Source of the DNA: Adiantum capillus-veneris
Lineage: Eukaryota; Streptophyta; Polypodiopsida; Polypodiales; Pteridaceae
Direction of reading: 5' to 3'
Length of the DNA stretch: 64,000 bases
NCBI GenBank assembly: GCA_014529385.2
Contig: CM043945.1
Coordinates: 1,627,312 to 1,691,311, forward strand
Both the position numbers and the translations under genes were made by a program. This document shows, piece by piece, positions 1 to 9,959 of this stretch (position 1 is the first letter of the stretch; each line of letters starts with the position of its first letter). The notes under the pieces are model-generated. The model was not told where the DNA came from and ran no database searches. It saw only the letters and a list, made by a program, of their open reading frames with translations.

Positions 1-369
1 ATGATGTCATGATGTTTGTAAAAGATTAAACAGGTAAAAAATAAGTTGAATATGAATAGATTAATACTTTTCTTTTTCTATCATAAAGTACTACTGTATT
101 TGGCTATTAATAGCCGTCGAAGGCACAATATGGCCTCAAAGCAGGCATAAAAAATAATAGGCTAGGGCGTCCATGAAACGAACATCCTTGGCCGTAAAGC
201 TCCCCATGGAAAGAGAGTGAGATCTACTGAAGGCGTTGTGCGAGAGGCGATCAAGGGTTCCCTTGAAAAGTGAGATCAAGATTGAAGGAGAATCGTTGAC
301 TTTTTTGGCCCATCGAAAAAGTAATCTCGACACAACAGTTGGGATGGGGGAGCCTTTTGGAAGTTTTAA
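1..369. other. AT-rich sequence, no gene recognised
   Basis: No recognisable gene. A 65-codon open frame on the - strand (136-333) has no motif I can name and is probably chance or a relic. Confidence 0.4.
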
Positions 370-571
370 TGATTCAAAGATATTTTGTATTAAATTTTGA
401 TGATAAAATATTCTACAATATACTCACATTAATGTACTCGCTTTAATGCAACATTTAAGTGTGTAGGTATACCCTCACAATATACTCACATTCTACAATA
501 TACTCACATTAATGTACTCGCTTTAATGCAACATTTAAGTGTGTAGGTATACCCTCACAAAGTAGTCTCTA

Positions 572-573
<2 letters not shown>

Positions 574-633
<60 letters not shown>
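574..633. repeat. (CT)n microsatellite
   Basis: An uninterrupted CT dinucleotide tract of about 60 bp. Confidence 0.97.
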
Positions 634-637
<4 letters not shown>

Positions 638-763
638 TGAAGTGTCAATGATTCAAAGAGATTGTATATTAAATTTTGATGATAAAATATTCTACAATAT
701 ACTCACATTAATGTACTCACTTTAATGTTGTGTAGGTATACCCTCACAAAGTAATCCCTACAC

Positions 764-779
764 ACTCTCTCTCTCTCTA

Positions 780-865
<86 letters not shown>

Positions 866-871
866 CCCCCC
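764..871. repeat. Compound (CT)n(CA)n(CT)n microsatellite with poly-C end
   Basis: CT repeats, a CA block at about 793-812, CT again, then a run of nine C. Open frames rich in Arg-Glu or Cys-Val over this stretch are products of the repeat. Confidence 0.97.
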
Positions 872-1860
872 ATGATGATGAAGTGACCTGCACACATGTT
901 TACTTGCATATATGCAACAACATAGGATGGATTTGGTGCAAGAAGTTGAAGAGGGTGACATGGAAGAAGAGTATTCCGATAGTTATAGAAGTGACAACAT
1001 AAGTGATGGTATTGACGATCACGAGCTTTCCCGTGAAGAAAAGATTGATGATAATGAGTTTCTCATGGTGATGGAAAGGTCTTTCCAAATCCATTTCTTG
1101 TATCTTAAATATGTTTTTTATTTAATAAGAAAGTGTATAACTTCATGATAAGGGTGCTTCAAAGTGGTATGGCCACAACATTGGAGACACTTAAAACCTA
1201 TGATTGTAGAGGAATGTTAGATTTAAAGAAGTGCAAAATGAAGGATGTAGTTTAAGTTGGCTGTAGTGAGGATGAGACTGTTTGTTTACTTTTGAAAGAT
1301 GTACTAGCATGAGGATTGCATGCATTGAGGATTAGGATAGTGTTTTCAAAGCCACGCATTACATTGAAGGCACAAGATGTCATTGAGGGATTACTGGTAT
1401 GCTTGATGTAATCAAGCCCAAATGGTGCATTGATGTTTGAAAGCATGGGATACCCATAACTTATATCAGAGATTTTATAAATGCATGTGGCTGAAAATGC
1501 TTGAATAAGCAACCAAATTCATCCTCATGGTGCCACAAAATGGACCTAAATAAGGAGTCTCCAAATGTAGTAACCTTGAATAAAGTAGATATGTATTTGA
1601 AGGTTATCATGATTGAGCATAAGACAAGGTTAGTCATGGTACATTCTTCAAAAAAGAACCTTGCATCAAAAAGTGTGGTTGATTATATGTCATTGAGGTG
1701 GTACACCTAAGAGAAGGGGCAATGTAAAGATAAAAAGGGCATCAAAGAAATATGGTTGCCCATTCAATCAAAGTGCAAGTGGATACTATAGATGGCAATA
1801 ATAATCTAAACTCTCACAAATAGCATCTAAGATGATGTAAAAATGTTCCAATGATGTAAT
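872..1860. other. Unassigned sequence with short open frames
   Basis: Nearly 1 kb without a recognisable gene. A + strand open frame at 912-1148 encodes an acidic peptide (EEGDMEEEYSDS...), and another at 1501-1710 shows no motif. The frames are broken by several stops. This could be a decayed gene or element, but nothing names it. Confidence 0.35.
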
Positions 1861-1874
1861 ATAGTTTCTTTTTT

Positions 1875-1932
1875 GAGAGAGAGAGAGAGAGAGGATTTCG
1901 AACGAAGGCTCTAGTATGTGTGTGTGTGTGTG
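1875..1932. repeat. (GA)n and (TG)n microsatellites
   Basis: GA repeats at about 1875-1893 and TG repeats at about 1916-1932 lie directly upstream of the terpene synthase relic. Confidence 0.9.
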
Positions 1933-1946
1933 ATAAAGAGCTTAAT

Positions 1947-3040
1947 ATGGAGCGAAGCATCACCATGGAAGAGAGTAGATTGAGCATACTTGTAGTAGCT
2001 CGAAGCGTGGATGCCAGCCTCTTTCCTCTGAGGCTACACCCATTGCATGCAGCTTTGCAAGAGCAAATGTTTGAGTGGACAAAGGCCGAATTTGGGTATG
2101 TACAGTTAGAGGCAAAGATGAAGAAGATAAATAGTAGAAACTATGGTTGGCTAGCCTGCTCCTTTTGGTTCAAATCCGTTAGCCCGCAGTGCTCTTTGAC
2201 TCTTCTTAAGCTCATGTTTTGGTTCAGTGTTTTCAACAATGCCATCAACAACACTATTTCAATGAGTTGGGATGCGGCTGCTGCCCATGACTACTGCTAC
2301 TATGTCCTGGAGACACTCTTTGGCAATGCAAGCGGCAAAGAACTGGCATCTACCATCGCAAGTCGTATGTCCCTCGGCTCTGACAATGTCAAAACAAGGT
2401 ACAAGGAGAGAGAGCTCTTGCCCATCATTCTAGCCATGGAATGGTGGGGAGAGATGAAGAGTGATAATATGCCCATCAAGCAGCAAACACGATTTGCCAC
2501 CGCCATCATGGACTACGTCATGTCTCAAGTGACCATCATCCATTTCAATGAGCTAATGGATGTGAAGGCACCACCCCATGTGCACGATTTTATCCCTGTA
2601 CGCAGAGTGGCCATAGGCACTCCCTTGTGTTTCTTGTCTTCCGAGTACGACCTCGATATCGACCTTGATGAAGACCCTTGGCAACCTCTACATGCAACAA
2701 TTGCATGATGTTGTGAGCGACCATGTAGCTTGGATCAATGACATCCTCTCCTTCACCAAGGAATTTGCCAAAGGAGATTTCCTTAACATCCTCTCCTTGC
2801 TTCCCATCCATAACAATAACAACAACTAAAAATCTCTCACTCCAATTCCTCATTGCATCCCCTTTGAAGTTGCTGCGATGCAAACATGGGAAATGATGAT
2901 TTCGTGTGGTGACAGCACAAATGTGCCCGACTTGCTACTAAGATAATGAAATTCCTCACCTTGCTAGTAAGCCAAATATGAAAAGCTATTTGAATGGTGT
3001 GTGTGGCATCACCACTGGTGATTGGGCATGGTTTCTTTAA
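1947..3040 (+). pseudogene. Microbial-type terpene synthase-like (MTPSL) relic
   Basis: Class I terpene synthases ionise prenyl diphosphates using Mg2+ bound by a DDxxD motif and an NSE motif. Here an open frame from ATG 1947 runs to a stop at 2706 and has the family layout: an N-terminal helix region (HPLHAALQEQMFEW), then FWFSVFNNAIN where FxFxxDDxxD/E is expected, then an Arg-rich segment before helix H (DFIPVRRVAIGTP). The NSE motif NDILSFTKE is intact but lies in the +1 frame at about 2737-2763. A last segment resembling the usual C-terminal helix (SYLNGVCGITTGDWAW) is in the third frame and ends at 3040. The metal-binding aspartates are replaced by asparagines and there are two frame changes, so I call a pseudogene. 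Unrecognised introns could explain the frame changes but not the motif loss. MTPSL genes are known from non-seed plants and not from seed plants. Confidence 0.68.
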
Positions 3041-3167
3041 CATGCCTTCATACTTCGATATAATTCACACCAAAACAATGAAAAAGGATTGTACCTTGTA
3101 AGTTTAGCTTTGTAATGTATGCTTTCTAGTACTATTTATTCCGTTGTTGCCGGGCATTTTGTTTGTT

Positions 3168-3192
3168 TGTGTGTGTGTGTGTGTGTGTGAGT

Positions 3193-3252
<60 letters not shown>
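3168..3252. repeat. (GT)n(GA)n microsatellite
   Basis: A GT tract passes through GTGA units into a GA tract of about 60 bp. Confidence 0.97.
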
Positions 3253-3256
<4 letters not shown>

Positions 3257-3449
3257 TAGAGAAGAAGAAGAAGAGGGAGCTTGCACTGGTGTTACATTGG
3301 ATTATTTTCGATGTTACATTCGAAAAAAATAATGGTTGATTAAAATTTCTTTTAACGAAAAAAGCTGAGGGTGAGATAATGTTTGATTAATTTTATTTTA
3401 ATAAAAAAAAGTTGATTGTGGGAGCGTTGAATTTGACCCCGCCCCAATG

Positions 3450-3468
3450 TTCATGCTTATAGCATGAA
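3450..3468. promoter_or_regulatory. Perfect short hairpin/palindrome upstream of the protease gene
   Basis: TTCATGCT-TAT-AGCATGAA has 8-bp perfect arms and a 3-nt centre, about 380 bp upstream of the start codon at 3834. A role in regulation is only a guess. The rest of 3253-3679 is AT-rich with no gene seen. Confidence 0.35.
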
Positions 3469-3679
3469 CAAAACGGGTCATGGGCAGCGCTCGAAAAAAA
3501 CTTTTTTCCAAAAACTTGGCAAACCTACGTATGTGAAACAATAGAGGTAAATCAACAAAATTTGAAAGCTTTTACACGAATTACACTAATTTTTTTCAAA
3601 ATTTTGTAGGTTTTCTCACCTTAAATTTAGAGGTAAATTTCAAAATTTGTAGGTGGGATTACACTTTTTTTCGAGCACT

Positions 3680-3851
3680 GGGACTCATGGGTTTTGAACG
3701 CAAGTAAACATGGGTTTTCGAAATCAAGGGAGAGCTCTGAGAGAACCATGGCGGGCGTCAGCTTTGGGACTCATGGGTTTTGAACGCAAGTAAACCTGGG
3801 TTTTCGAAATCAAGGGAGAGCTGTGAGAGAACCATGGCGGGCGTCAGCTTG
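3680..3851 (+). repeat. 86-bp tandem duplication spanning the start codon
   Basis: Copies at 3680-3765 and 3766-3851 differ at only a few bases (for example AACATGGG against AACCTGGG). Each carries the same start context ACCATGGCG. The unit length is not a multiple of three, so the upstream copy of the start codon is out of frame with the gene. Confidence 0.93.
3748..3783 (+). promoter_or_regulatory. Upstream ORF made by the duplication
   Basis: The duplicated ATG at 3748 has the same strong context (ACCATGG) as the main start but reads 11 codons to TGA at 3781-3783, 50 bp before the main ATG. If transcription starts upstream of 3748, this uORF should reduce translation of the protease. Confidence 0.6.
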
Positions 3852-5542
3852 GCAGACGAGAATGTAGCCGCCTTGTTAGCGAGGATAGGCTTCACAGCAG
3901 ATCAGGCCCGGGATTTAAGGCACGATGACATCCGTGCATTGGGTCTCTCGCCTGCAGAGAGTCTTCTATTAAGGAAAGCCATCACGAATGCTCAGGCTCT
4001 ATACAGTAAGTACTTTCCGTTGGTGGGTCGTGTGGGTTGTGAGTGGCTCGAGCAAGATGGAAGTAACAAGACTCTCCAAGGGTCTTGCGTTCTCTGCGGG
4101 AAAGGAGGACTCGTTGTCACAGTGCTTCACACAGTGCAGCCCCCAAATAAGAGGAATGCACGGGATGTTAGGGTAAGGGTAACCTTGCCCAACACGCGCA
4201 AAGGCAGATTCAGCTTTGCAACCAAGATTGTGAAGATTGACAAGAACATAGACCTGGCCCTTCTACAACCCATCAATCCTAATCCTAGGCTAGATGATAT
4301 TGACTTTTTTTCGGAGTGGGCTCAGGCTGCCCCTCGAATTCCCTCTAAGGTCCATTTGATTTCTTATCCAAGTATCCTGGATAAGGAGTTTCCAGGTAGA
4401 CTCCTTAGAGGAGACAGGCCTTCGATGCACTCGGGGAGAGTGGTGCACAAGGAAGATTTCGAGGCCGTCGGTACATATCCATGTTTTGGTGGATGCTCTG
4501 GTGGCCTAATCTTGTGCTTTGACACCGACGGCACACCTGGCTGTGGCATACACCTAGGACTGGTTCATGAGACGGAGGAGTTGACCTCATTGAACTTGCC
4601 TGAGGTGAACGAAGGCCTCCAACAGAAAGGAGGGTTCGGCCACTTCTTTCATGGTGTGGCCAACTTCATTCAAGGGCCAAAACCGACACTCTACAAAAGA
4701 AAGGTACTTACAATGCAATTTTCTTAATTCAATTTATATTATGGTTTGTCTTGTTACAATCTTTCTTATTTGTTATTTCGAGTATTCATCTAAATCGTTG
4801 GCTCATATCTTTTTGAACATAAAGCTTGGTTGGATAGAATTTCTTTTGTTGTCCTTGCATTTTTAGTCGCTTCAAAAGGTTTCGTGCGTTTTTTTTTTTA
4901 ATAATCTAATCTTATTGTAAATTTTTAAACTTTCTCTCTATTACCGGTGTCTTTTGTACTTCTTTTACTTTCTGAATAATCAAAATCCACATACTCTTGC
5001 TCATTTTTGCAGAAACGTTCGGCTACCTATCTTGTACGTATCATGAAGCCTCCACCACAGAGCCCTGTCGATGATGGGAGAGTTTCCTCTAGGCGCACAC
5101 TTGCTAAAACGATCCGACGAATTGTTAAAAGTTGGGAGGTAATAAGCTAATCACTTTCCAAAGTAAATTTATAATATAGGAACCAAATTTGGTTGATGTG
5201 ATAGTTATTTTCTTGTTGTTTTTAATCAGTTGTTTTAATTGCAGGATTATGAAGCACCTAAGTCCTCGGCTGAATTTGATTGGTTTGAGATGAACTATGT
5301 GAGTAGAATTATCAAAGTTGTGTAAGCCCAAGCATGAGGACATTTTCATACAGCAACATCATGCCAATGTGTGAATGTAGGTGGAAAGCCCTGAAGCTTA
5401 TGAGAAGGAGAAGACATCGAAGAAACGAGAGGCTTCTATTGTGGATGATGCTGCCCTCAATGAAGGCAAGAAAGCCAAACGCAATGCCACGCAACCAGCA
5501 GACGAAGATGATGTCAAAACCCCAACACTTGTTGACTTGTAA
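3834..5542 (+). CDS. SAM-like/trypsin-fold serine protease, four exons
   Basis: Exons 3834-4703, 5013-5138, 5245-5298 and 5381-5542 join in phase 0 with GT...AG at every intron and encode 403 residues. Residues about 6-52 look like a SAM/helical domain (LLARIGFTADQARDL...LGLSPAESLLL). Residues about 60-280 form a chymotrypsin-like domain with a plausible triad: His99 (VTVLHTV), Asp140 (KNIDLALL) and Ser222 (GGCSGG, where GDSGG is usual). The C-terminus is charged, with basic clusters (KKRE...GKKAKRN) that could act as a nuclear signal; there is no signal peptide. The start at 3834 has a strong context (ACCATGGCG). The last exon ends just before retroelement sequence of opposite direction. No frameshift or internal stop is seen, so it may be a working gene. 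The substrate is unknown. Exon joins are my reading and not confirmed by transcripts. Confidence 0.8.
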
Positions 5543-6071
5543 TGACAGCAGCCTCGAATTGTTTCTGCCAGTGTGTTATCAAGTTGGCCACATGCCCACT
5601 TGATGTCCAACTATTGAGTGTAGTCCATGGTGGTTCTGGACAGGTCTTAGTTTCTTTCCCTTGACCTTGCAGTCTTTTTTGTAGTTTAGGGACTATGGGT
5701 AAGTGATCAGTAGCTTCTAGTTCTTTAACTGCCGTCTGTTCATCACTGAGTGGGTTCAGTGTGGCTAGATCACTGTGTGTTTGATGCATGGTTGTCTTTT
5801 TTGGGTTTACTTGTTCTGGACAGGTCTTAGTTTCTTTCCCTTGACGTTGCAGTCTTTTTTGTAGTTTAGGGACTATGTGTAAGTGATCAGTAGCTTCTAG
5901 TTCTTTAACTGCCTTCTGTTCATCACTGAGTGGGTTCAGTGTGGCTAGATCACTGTGTGTTTGATGCATGGTTGTGTTTTTTAGGTTTACTTGTTCTGGA
6001 CACAGAGCATAGTTTGGCCTGCATAATATCCCTGGGCTTTCAAAAGTTTTTTTGGTATCTACATTTGACAT
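5514..6071 (-). pseudogene. 3' accessory ORF of gypsy relic, with 60-residue repeats
   Basis: A 185-codon - strand frame contains two near-identical 60-residue units (CPEQVN...TMHQTHSDLATLNPLSDEQ...LQKRLQ.QGKETKT). It lies downstream of the element's second protease-like domain, with stops between the two. Its end overlaps the last exon of the serine protease gene on the other strand, so the lower part may be chance reading of host sequence. The function is unknown. Confidence 0.4.
5634..5993. repeat. 180-bp tandem duplication (two copies)
   Basis: The segment starting GGTTCTGGACAGGTCTTAG recurs at a 180-bp step with a handful of differences. The unit is a multiple of three, so it keeps the - strand frame open. 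A third copy begins near 5994 but diverges at once. Confidence 0.92.
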
Positions 6072-6156
6072 TAATGAACGTTTGGCTTGGTTAATTATTG
6101 CTTCCTTGCACTGCGCTGCCCATGCTGACTATACCTAAGTGGTTCTTTGAGCAAAC

Positions 6157-6789
6157 TTAATGATGCCTGTTGTAATTGTGAACTACCCTCCAATAGGTGA
6201 TCTTCCCAGAGTGGATGACGATTGTTTGAGCGTGACTGCTATCTTTGTTTTTTTCAAATGAGAGATGAACGACATGTGCATCCCAGTCAATCGAGCACCG
6301 GTGCTTGCTCATCCAATTTCTACCCAAAATGACTTCATGAGAGTAGTTTACTGTGTCTAAGACATAAAATGTGTAAGTTTCTTGGTGTCTTTGTAAGAAC
6401 ACATCCGTGGTAAGGATGCCTAAGCAATGTGTCTCACTGTTTGTAAAACTTGTGAATATTACCGTGGATGGTAGCAACTTTTGATTGCTGAGCCGTTGGT
6501 ATGCTTCAAGAGAAAGCACATTCACATCAACCATGCTATCCAAAAGTGTTGTATAGACTCGTATTGGAGCAGTCAACCCAGTAGTGATCATTAAAGGATC
6601 AACATACTCTTTGTCTTCTTCAATATGCGGGATTTGGATGGCATTGACTCTCATTCGTGCCACCTTGGTCTTTGCTGCTCTTGCTCGGGCTTCGGCTTGT
6701 GCATCATGTTGTAGAGCCGCCTTCTTAGTTTTAGCTGCATGCATACTCTCAAGCATTTCTTGTGTTAGAGGTTTATGAAGTCTTTTCAA
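6157..6789 (-). pseudogene. Second retropepsin-like domain after integrase
   Basis: This 210-codon frame starts with a basic segment (LHKPLTQEMLESMHAAKTKKA), then reads like a retropepsin: LLDSMVDVNVLSLEAYQRL where LLDSGAxVNVLS is usual, and a C-terminal flap/strand part ending in HEVILGRNWMSKH (usual ILGRxWL). The catalytic Asp is present but the DSG triplet has become DSM. It lies just 3' of the integrase C-terminal domain, and without the 103-bp duplication next to it the frame would probably continue from integrase. The canonical protease of this element is upstream of RT, so this is an extra copy. Confidence 0.6.
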
Positions 6790-6946
6790 ACAGCTGCCAT
6801 TTATGTAATGGAATAGGGGTTCCGTTCAAGTGTTTCTATGCATGCATACTCTCAAGCATTTCTTGTGTTAGAGGTTTATGAAGTCTTTTCAAACAGCTGC
6901 CATTTATGTAATGGAAAAGGGGTTCCGCTCAAGTGTTTCTAATCGC
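6741..6946. repeat. 103-bp tandem duplication at the integrase/second-protease junction
   Basis: Two copies (6741-6843 and 6844-6946) of GCATACTCTCAAGCATTTCT... The length is not a multiple of three, so the duplication separates the integrase frame from the downstream domain. Confidence 0.92.
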
Positions 6947-8345
6947 ACGACTCCGCTTGCGGTAAGGTCATCTATTACAAAGGGACCCGGTCCTCGTAAT
7001 TTTAGCTTCCGTTTGTTTTTCTTCAATGTGTATGCAAGTACAAGGTCGCCCTTTTGGAACTCTTTTGAACGTGTGTTAGCATCATCCCATCGTTTTTGTC
7101 TCCTCTTTTTTGCGAACATTCCTTGCACCACAATTAATCGGGTTTCATTTAATCTCTCTAATTCATCTATCCTTGCTGAGAGCTCATGCCTCTTGTCGCT
7201 AGTCATAGGGTAGACACTAGGAAATCCATCGGTAGGATTGCATCTTGGCCATACACGAGGTGTAAGGTGTTGTGTCTATAGCGGATTTATAGCCCACGCG
7301 ATATGTCCAAAAGTACACTATGTAATTTTTGTTCCCAATCACTGTGTGATCCTTGCTGCACAACCTTAGTCAAAGCTGTACAGAGTACCTTGTTCGTGCT
7401 CTCTGCCTGCCCATTGGCTTGGGGCTGGTATGGTGTAGATTTATGATGCACAATCATATTCCCCTTAAGTAGATATTCAATCACCTCATTGAGAAAATCT
7501 TTTCCTTGGTCACTGACTAATTCTATTGGCAACCCATAGTGTGTGAAAATCTCCTTGTATAAAAATTTAGCTGTCGTGCGAGCGTCATTTTTAACTGCTG
7601 TTGCCTTGACTTCTGCCCACTTAGTTAGATAGTCCATTGCCACTAGGTTATATTCCAAATGAGTTCCTTTAGCAAGGGGTTTGATGGGTCCTACAAAATC
7701 AATTCCCCATTTAGCAAAGTCTCTTGTGCTCATAATGGGTTAAAGCGGCATTGAGTCATATGTAGTGGGTGCTTTGAATCTTTGGCACTACTCATCACAG
7801 CATTTAACATACTTCTCCGCATCATGATAGAGCATAGGCCACCAGAGACCTATCCAAAGGATGTTATTGTAGGTTGTCCTCGCTGAAAAGTGCCCTCTAG
7901 CTATTCTTGAGTGGGCTTCATGTAAGATAGGGATGTATTCAGTCTCATTTACACAAAGCCTCAAAACTAGGTCTTTTCCTCTTTTATAGAGTCTTTCACC
8001 AATGATAGTATATGCTCCTGTTTCTACTATTATGGCCCTTTGTCTATGTTTTGGCAAACTTCCATCCACTTGCCTTGTAGATATTCTACAATGTGTGCAC
8101 TCCATCGTGGGTAAATGGTTAGCTGGAAACACCCTATACTTCCTCTTGAAGCCTTGCACACTTCACAGTTAGAAAAAAATTTGGCGACTGTTTCATACAA
8201 TGTTGGCCACCACAATCCCTCCCAGAGGATCTTCCTAACTATCTCCGTTTCATCGTAATGTTGCTTTAACCAGTTTACATGCACGCTTGTCATAATAGTC
8301 TGGTATTCATCTCAGGATCCACTACAAGCCTTAATATTTGGTCCG
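6904..8345 (-). pseudogene. Gypsy integrase, with two H2C2-like modules
   Basis: Integrase inserts the cDNA. Reading down the - strand, an H2C2-like module sits at about 8345-8160 (EGLWWPTLYETVAKFFSNCEVC) and a second one at about 8000-7790 (HEAHSRIARGHF...GLWWPMLYHDAEKYVKCC). The catalytic core follows at 7733-7287 (KWGIDFVGPI, SDQGKDFLNEV, PYQPQANGQAEST), carrying the D,D,E residues. A GPY/F-type C-terminal domain is at 7206-6904 (LRGPGPFVIDD). Frames change at least three times. Having two zinc-like modules is unusual. Confidence 0.8.
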
Positions 8346-8362
8346 TGCCTTGATAGTATAAC

Positions 8363-9917
8363 CTACCTGAGATAAGCACAAAATCTTGACAAGCATTTAA
8401 GAATTGGATTCTTATGTTTGTCTTGTACCTCAGGGGGTATCACAGCCGCGGTCAAGAATTGGATGATATTTTCACTCCACTTAGGGGCCCATTCTAATTG
8501 AAAAAGAGCAGCATCAGGGAGGTCATCATCAACGCCTGTTGGAGCTTCCCCAGATGTGATCCAACTCAAATGATCGGCTCTTTGATGAGTTGATTGCTTT
8601 TTAATAGCCATTGTGAAGTCAAACTCTAAAAGGATAATGAACCATCGCACTATTCTTCTCGTTGGGCATGGCTTGTTCACTAAATATAAGAGCACTTGAT
8701 GATCCACAAAGAAAACGAATTGATTGGCCAATAAGTAATGGCGGAAATTTTTCACAGCGTAAACCATAGACAAACCTTCTCTCTCCGTGGTTGTGTAGTT
8801 CTTCTCAGCTGGATTCAGTTGTCTACTTGCGTAGGAGATAGGAAAGTCCGTATGGCTTTCACCAGGCTATGCTAGAATGCATCCGATAGCAAACCCTCAC
8901 GCATCTATATGGACATGGAATACCTTGTTCCAGTCTGGGGCTCTTAGGATTGGGGCAGTTACTAACGCTTTCTTCAACTTTTCAAATGTTTCTTCACAAG
9001 AGGGGGTCCATTCAAACACGACTAGTAAAGCATACATGGATCTTGCAATCTCTGCATACATGTAAATGAATCGCCAGTAGTAGTTGCAATGCCCAATAAA
9101 GATTTGGACACCTTTATGATTGATAGGCCTAGGTAATCGCACTATCACTTGGATCTTATCGAGATCCGTAGAGATTCCATTCCTCGAGACGATATGGCCT
9201 AAGTATCTTGCCTTGGCGAACCGTGAACTTGCACTTTTCAGGATTTAAACAGATTTGATAGACTTGGCAACTCTCAAAGATTTTCCAGAGCTGATTGATA
9301 TGATCCTCTCTTGTGATAGAGTAAATACAAAAATCATCCATAAAAATCTCCAAAAATTCACGTAGATAAGCCGTGAATACATGAGCCATTAGACGTTGGA
9401 ACGTGGCTAGTGCATTGACAAGCCCAAAAGGCATTACTCGATACGTAAAGATTCCCCATTTGGTGGCGAAAGCTGTCTTATGCTGGTCTTGCAGGGCTAT
9501 GGATACCTGATTGTACCCAGAGAAGCCATCTAAGAAGCTATAAGCTTGTTTTCCCACCACTCTTTCTAAAACATGATCCGTTATAGGTAAAGGGTAATTA
9601 ACACGCATTGTAGCAACATTGACTTGTTTCAAGTCAACACACACTCGTAGCTTTTCTTTCTATCTAGAAACGATCACTATGGGAGAAACCCACTGCGTAT
9701 GTTCTATTTCGTAAATGAATATAGCCTCTAATAGCTTATCAATTTCCTCCTTGATTTTCTTTCCAAACGCATCATTGTAGGTAAACGGTCTTTGCTTTCT
9801 GGGTTTAGCATCATCTTTCATGGGAATAGTGTGATGACAGATCTTTGGCTCTACTCCCTTTAAATCTTTATACGTCCAAGCAAATACGTCCTTGTATTGC
9901 CTAAGTGTTGAGAGCAA
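8363..9917 (-). pseudogene. Gypsy reverse transcriptase and RNase H
   Basis: RT starts with a segment ending VSPIVIVSR (9917-9660), continues with CVDLKQVN, FLDGFSGYNQ and MPFGL, and has the active-site motif FMDDF (9644-9156). The thumb/connection follows (9148-8897: FIGHCNYYWRFI...PSCEETFEKLKKAL). RNase H (about 8880-8363) shows VYAVKNFRHYLLANQF, FVDHQVLLYLVNK and STHQRADHLS. RT keeps both catalytic aspartates of the MDD motif, but stops and frame shifts separate the parts, so no working polyprotein can be made. Confidence 0.87.
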
Positions 9918-9959
9918 TAACTCTTCCTCTTGCTTTGTAAGGTTTGTAGCTGTGTACTA

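Larger units (their letters stand above)
370..871. repeat. Direct duplication carrying CT microsatellites
   Basis: The sequence from about 370 (GATTCAAAGATATT...) recurs from about 649, and both copies run into a (CT)n tract. Within the first copy an 80-bp step repeats the segment beginning TTCTACAATATACTCACATT (411 and 491). The same segment appears a third time at about 690. This looks like local duplication linked to the microsatellite and is not coding. Confidence 0.8.

Noticed and set aside
703-961. Open frames of Arg-Glu or Cys-Val repeats on the - strand
   Set aside because: They are translations of the CT/CA microsatellite in different frames and contain nothing else.
1947-3040. Bacterial contamination as the source of the microbial-type terpene synthase
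   Set aside because: It is flanked by plant-type microsatellites and a gene with introns; MTPSL genes are normal in non-seed plants.
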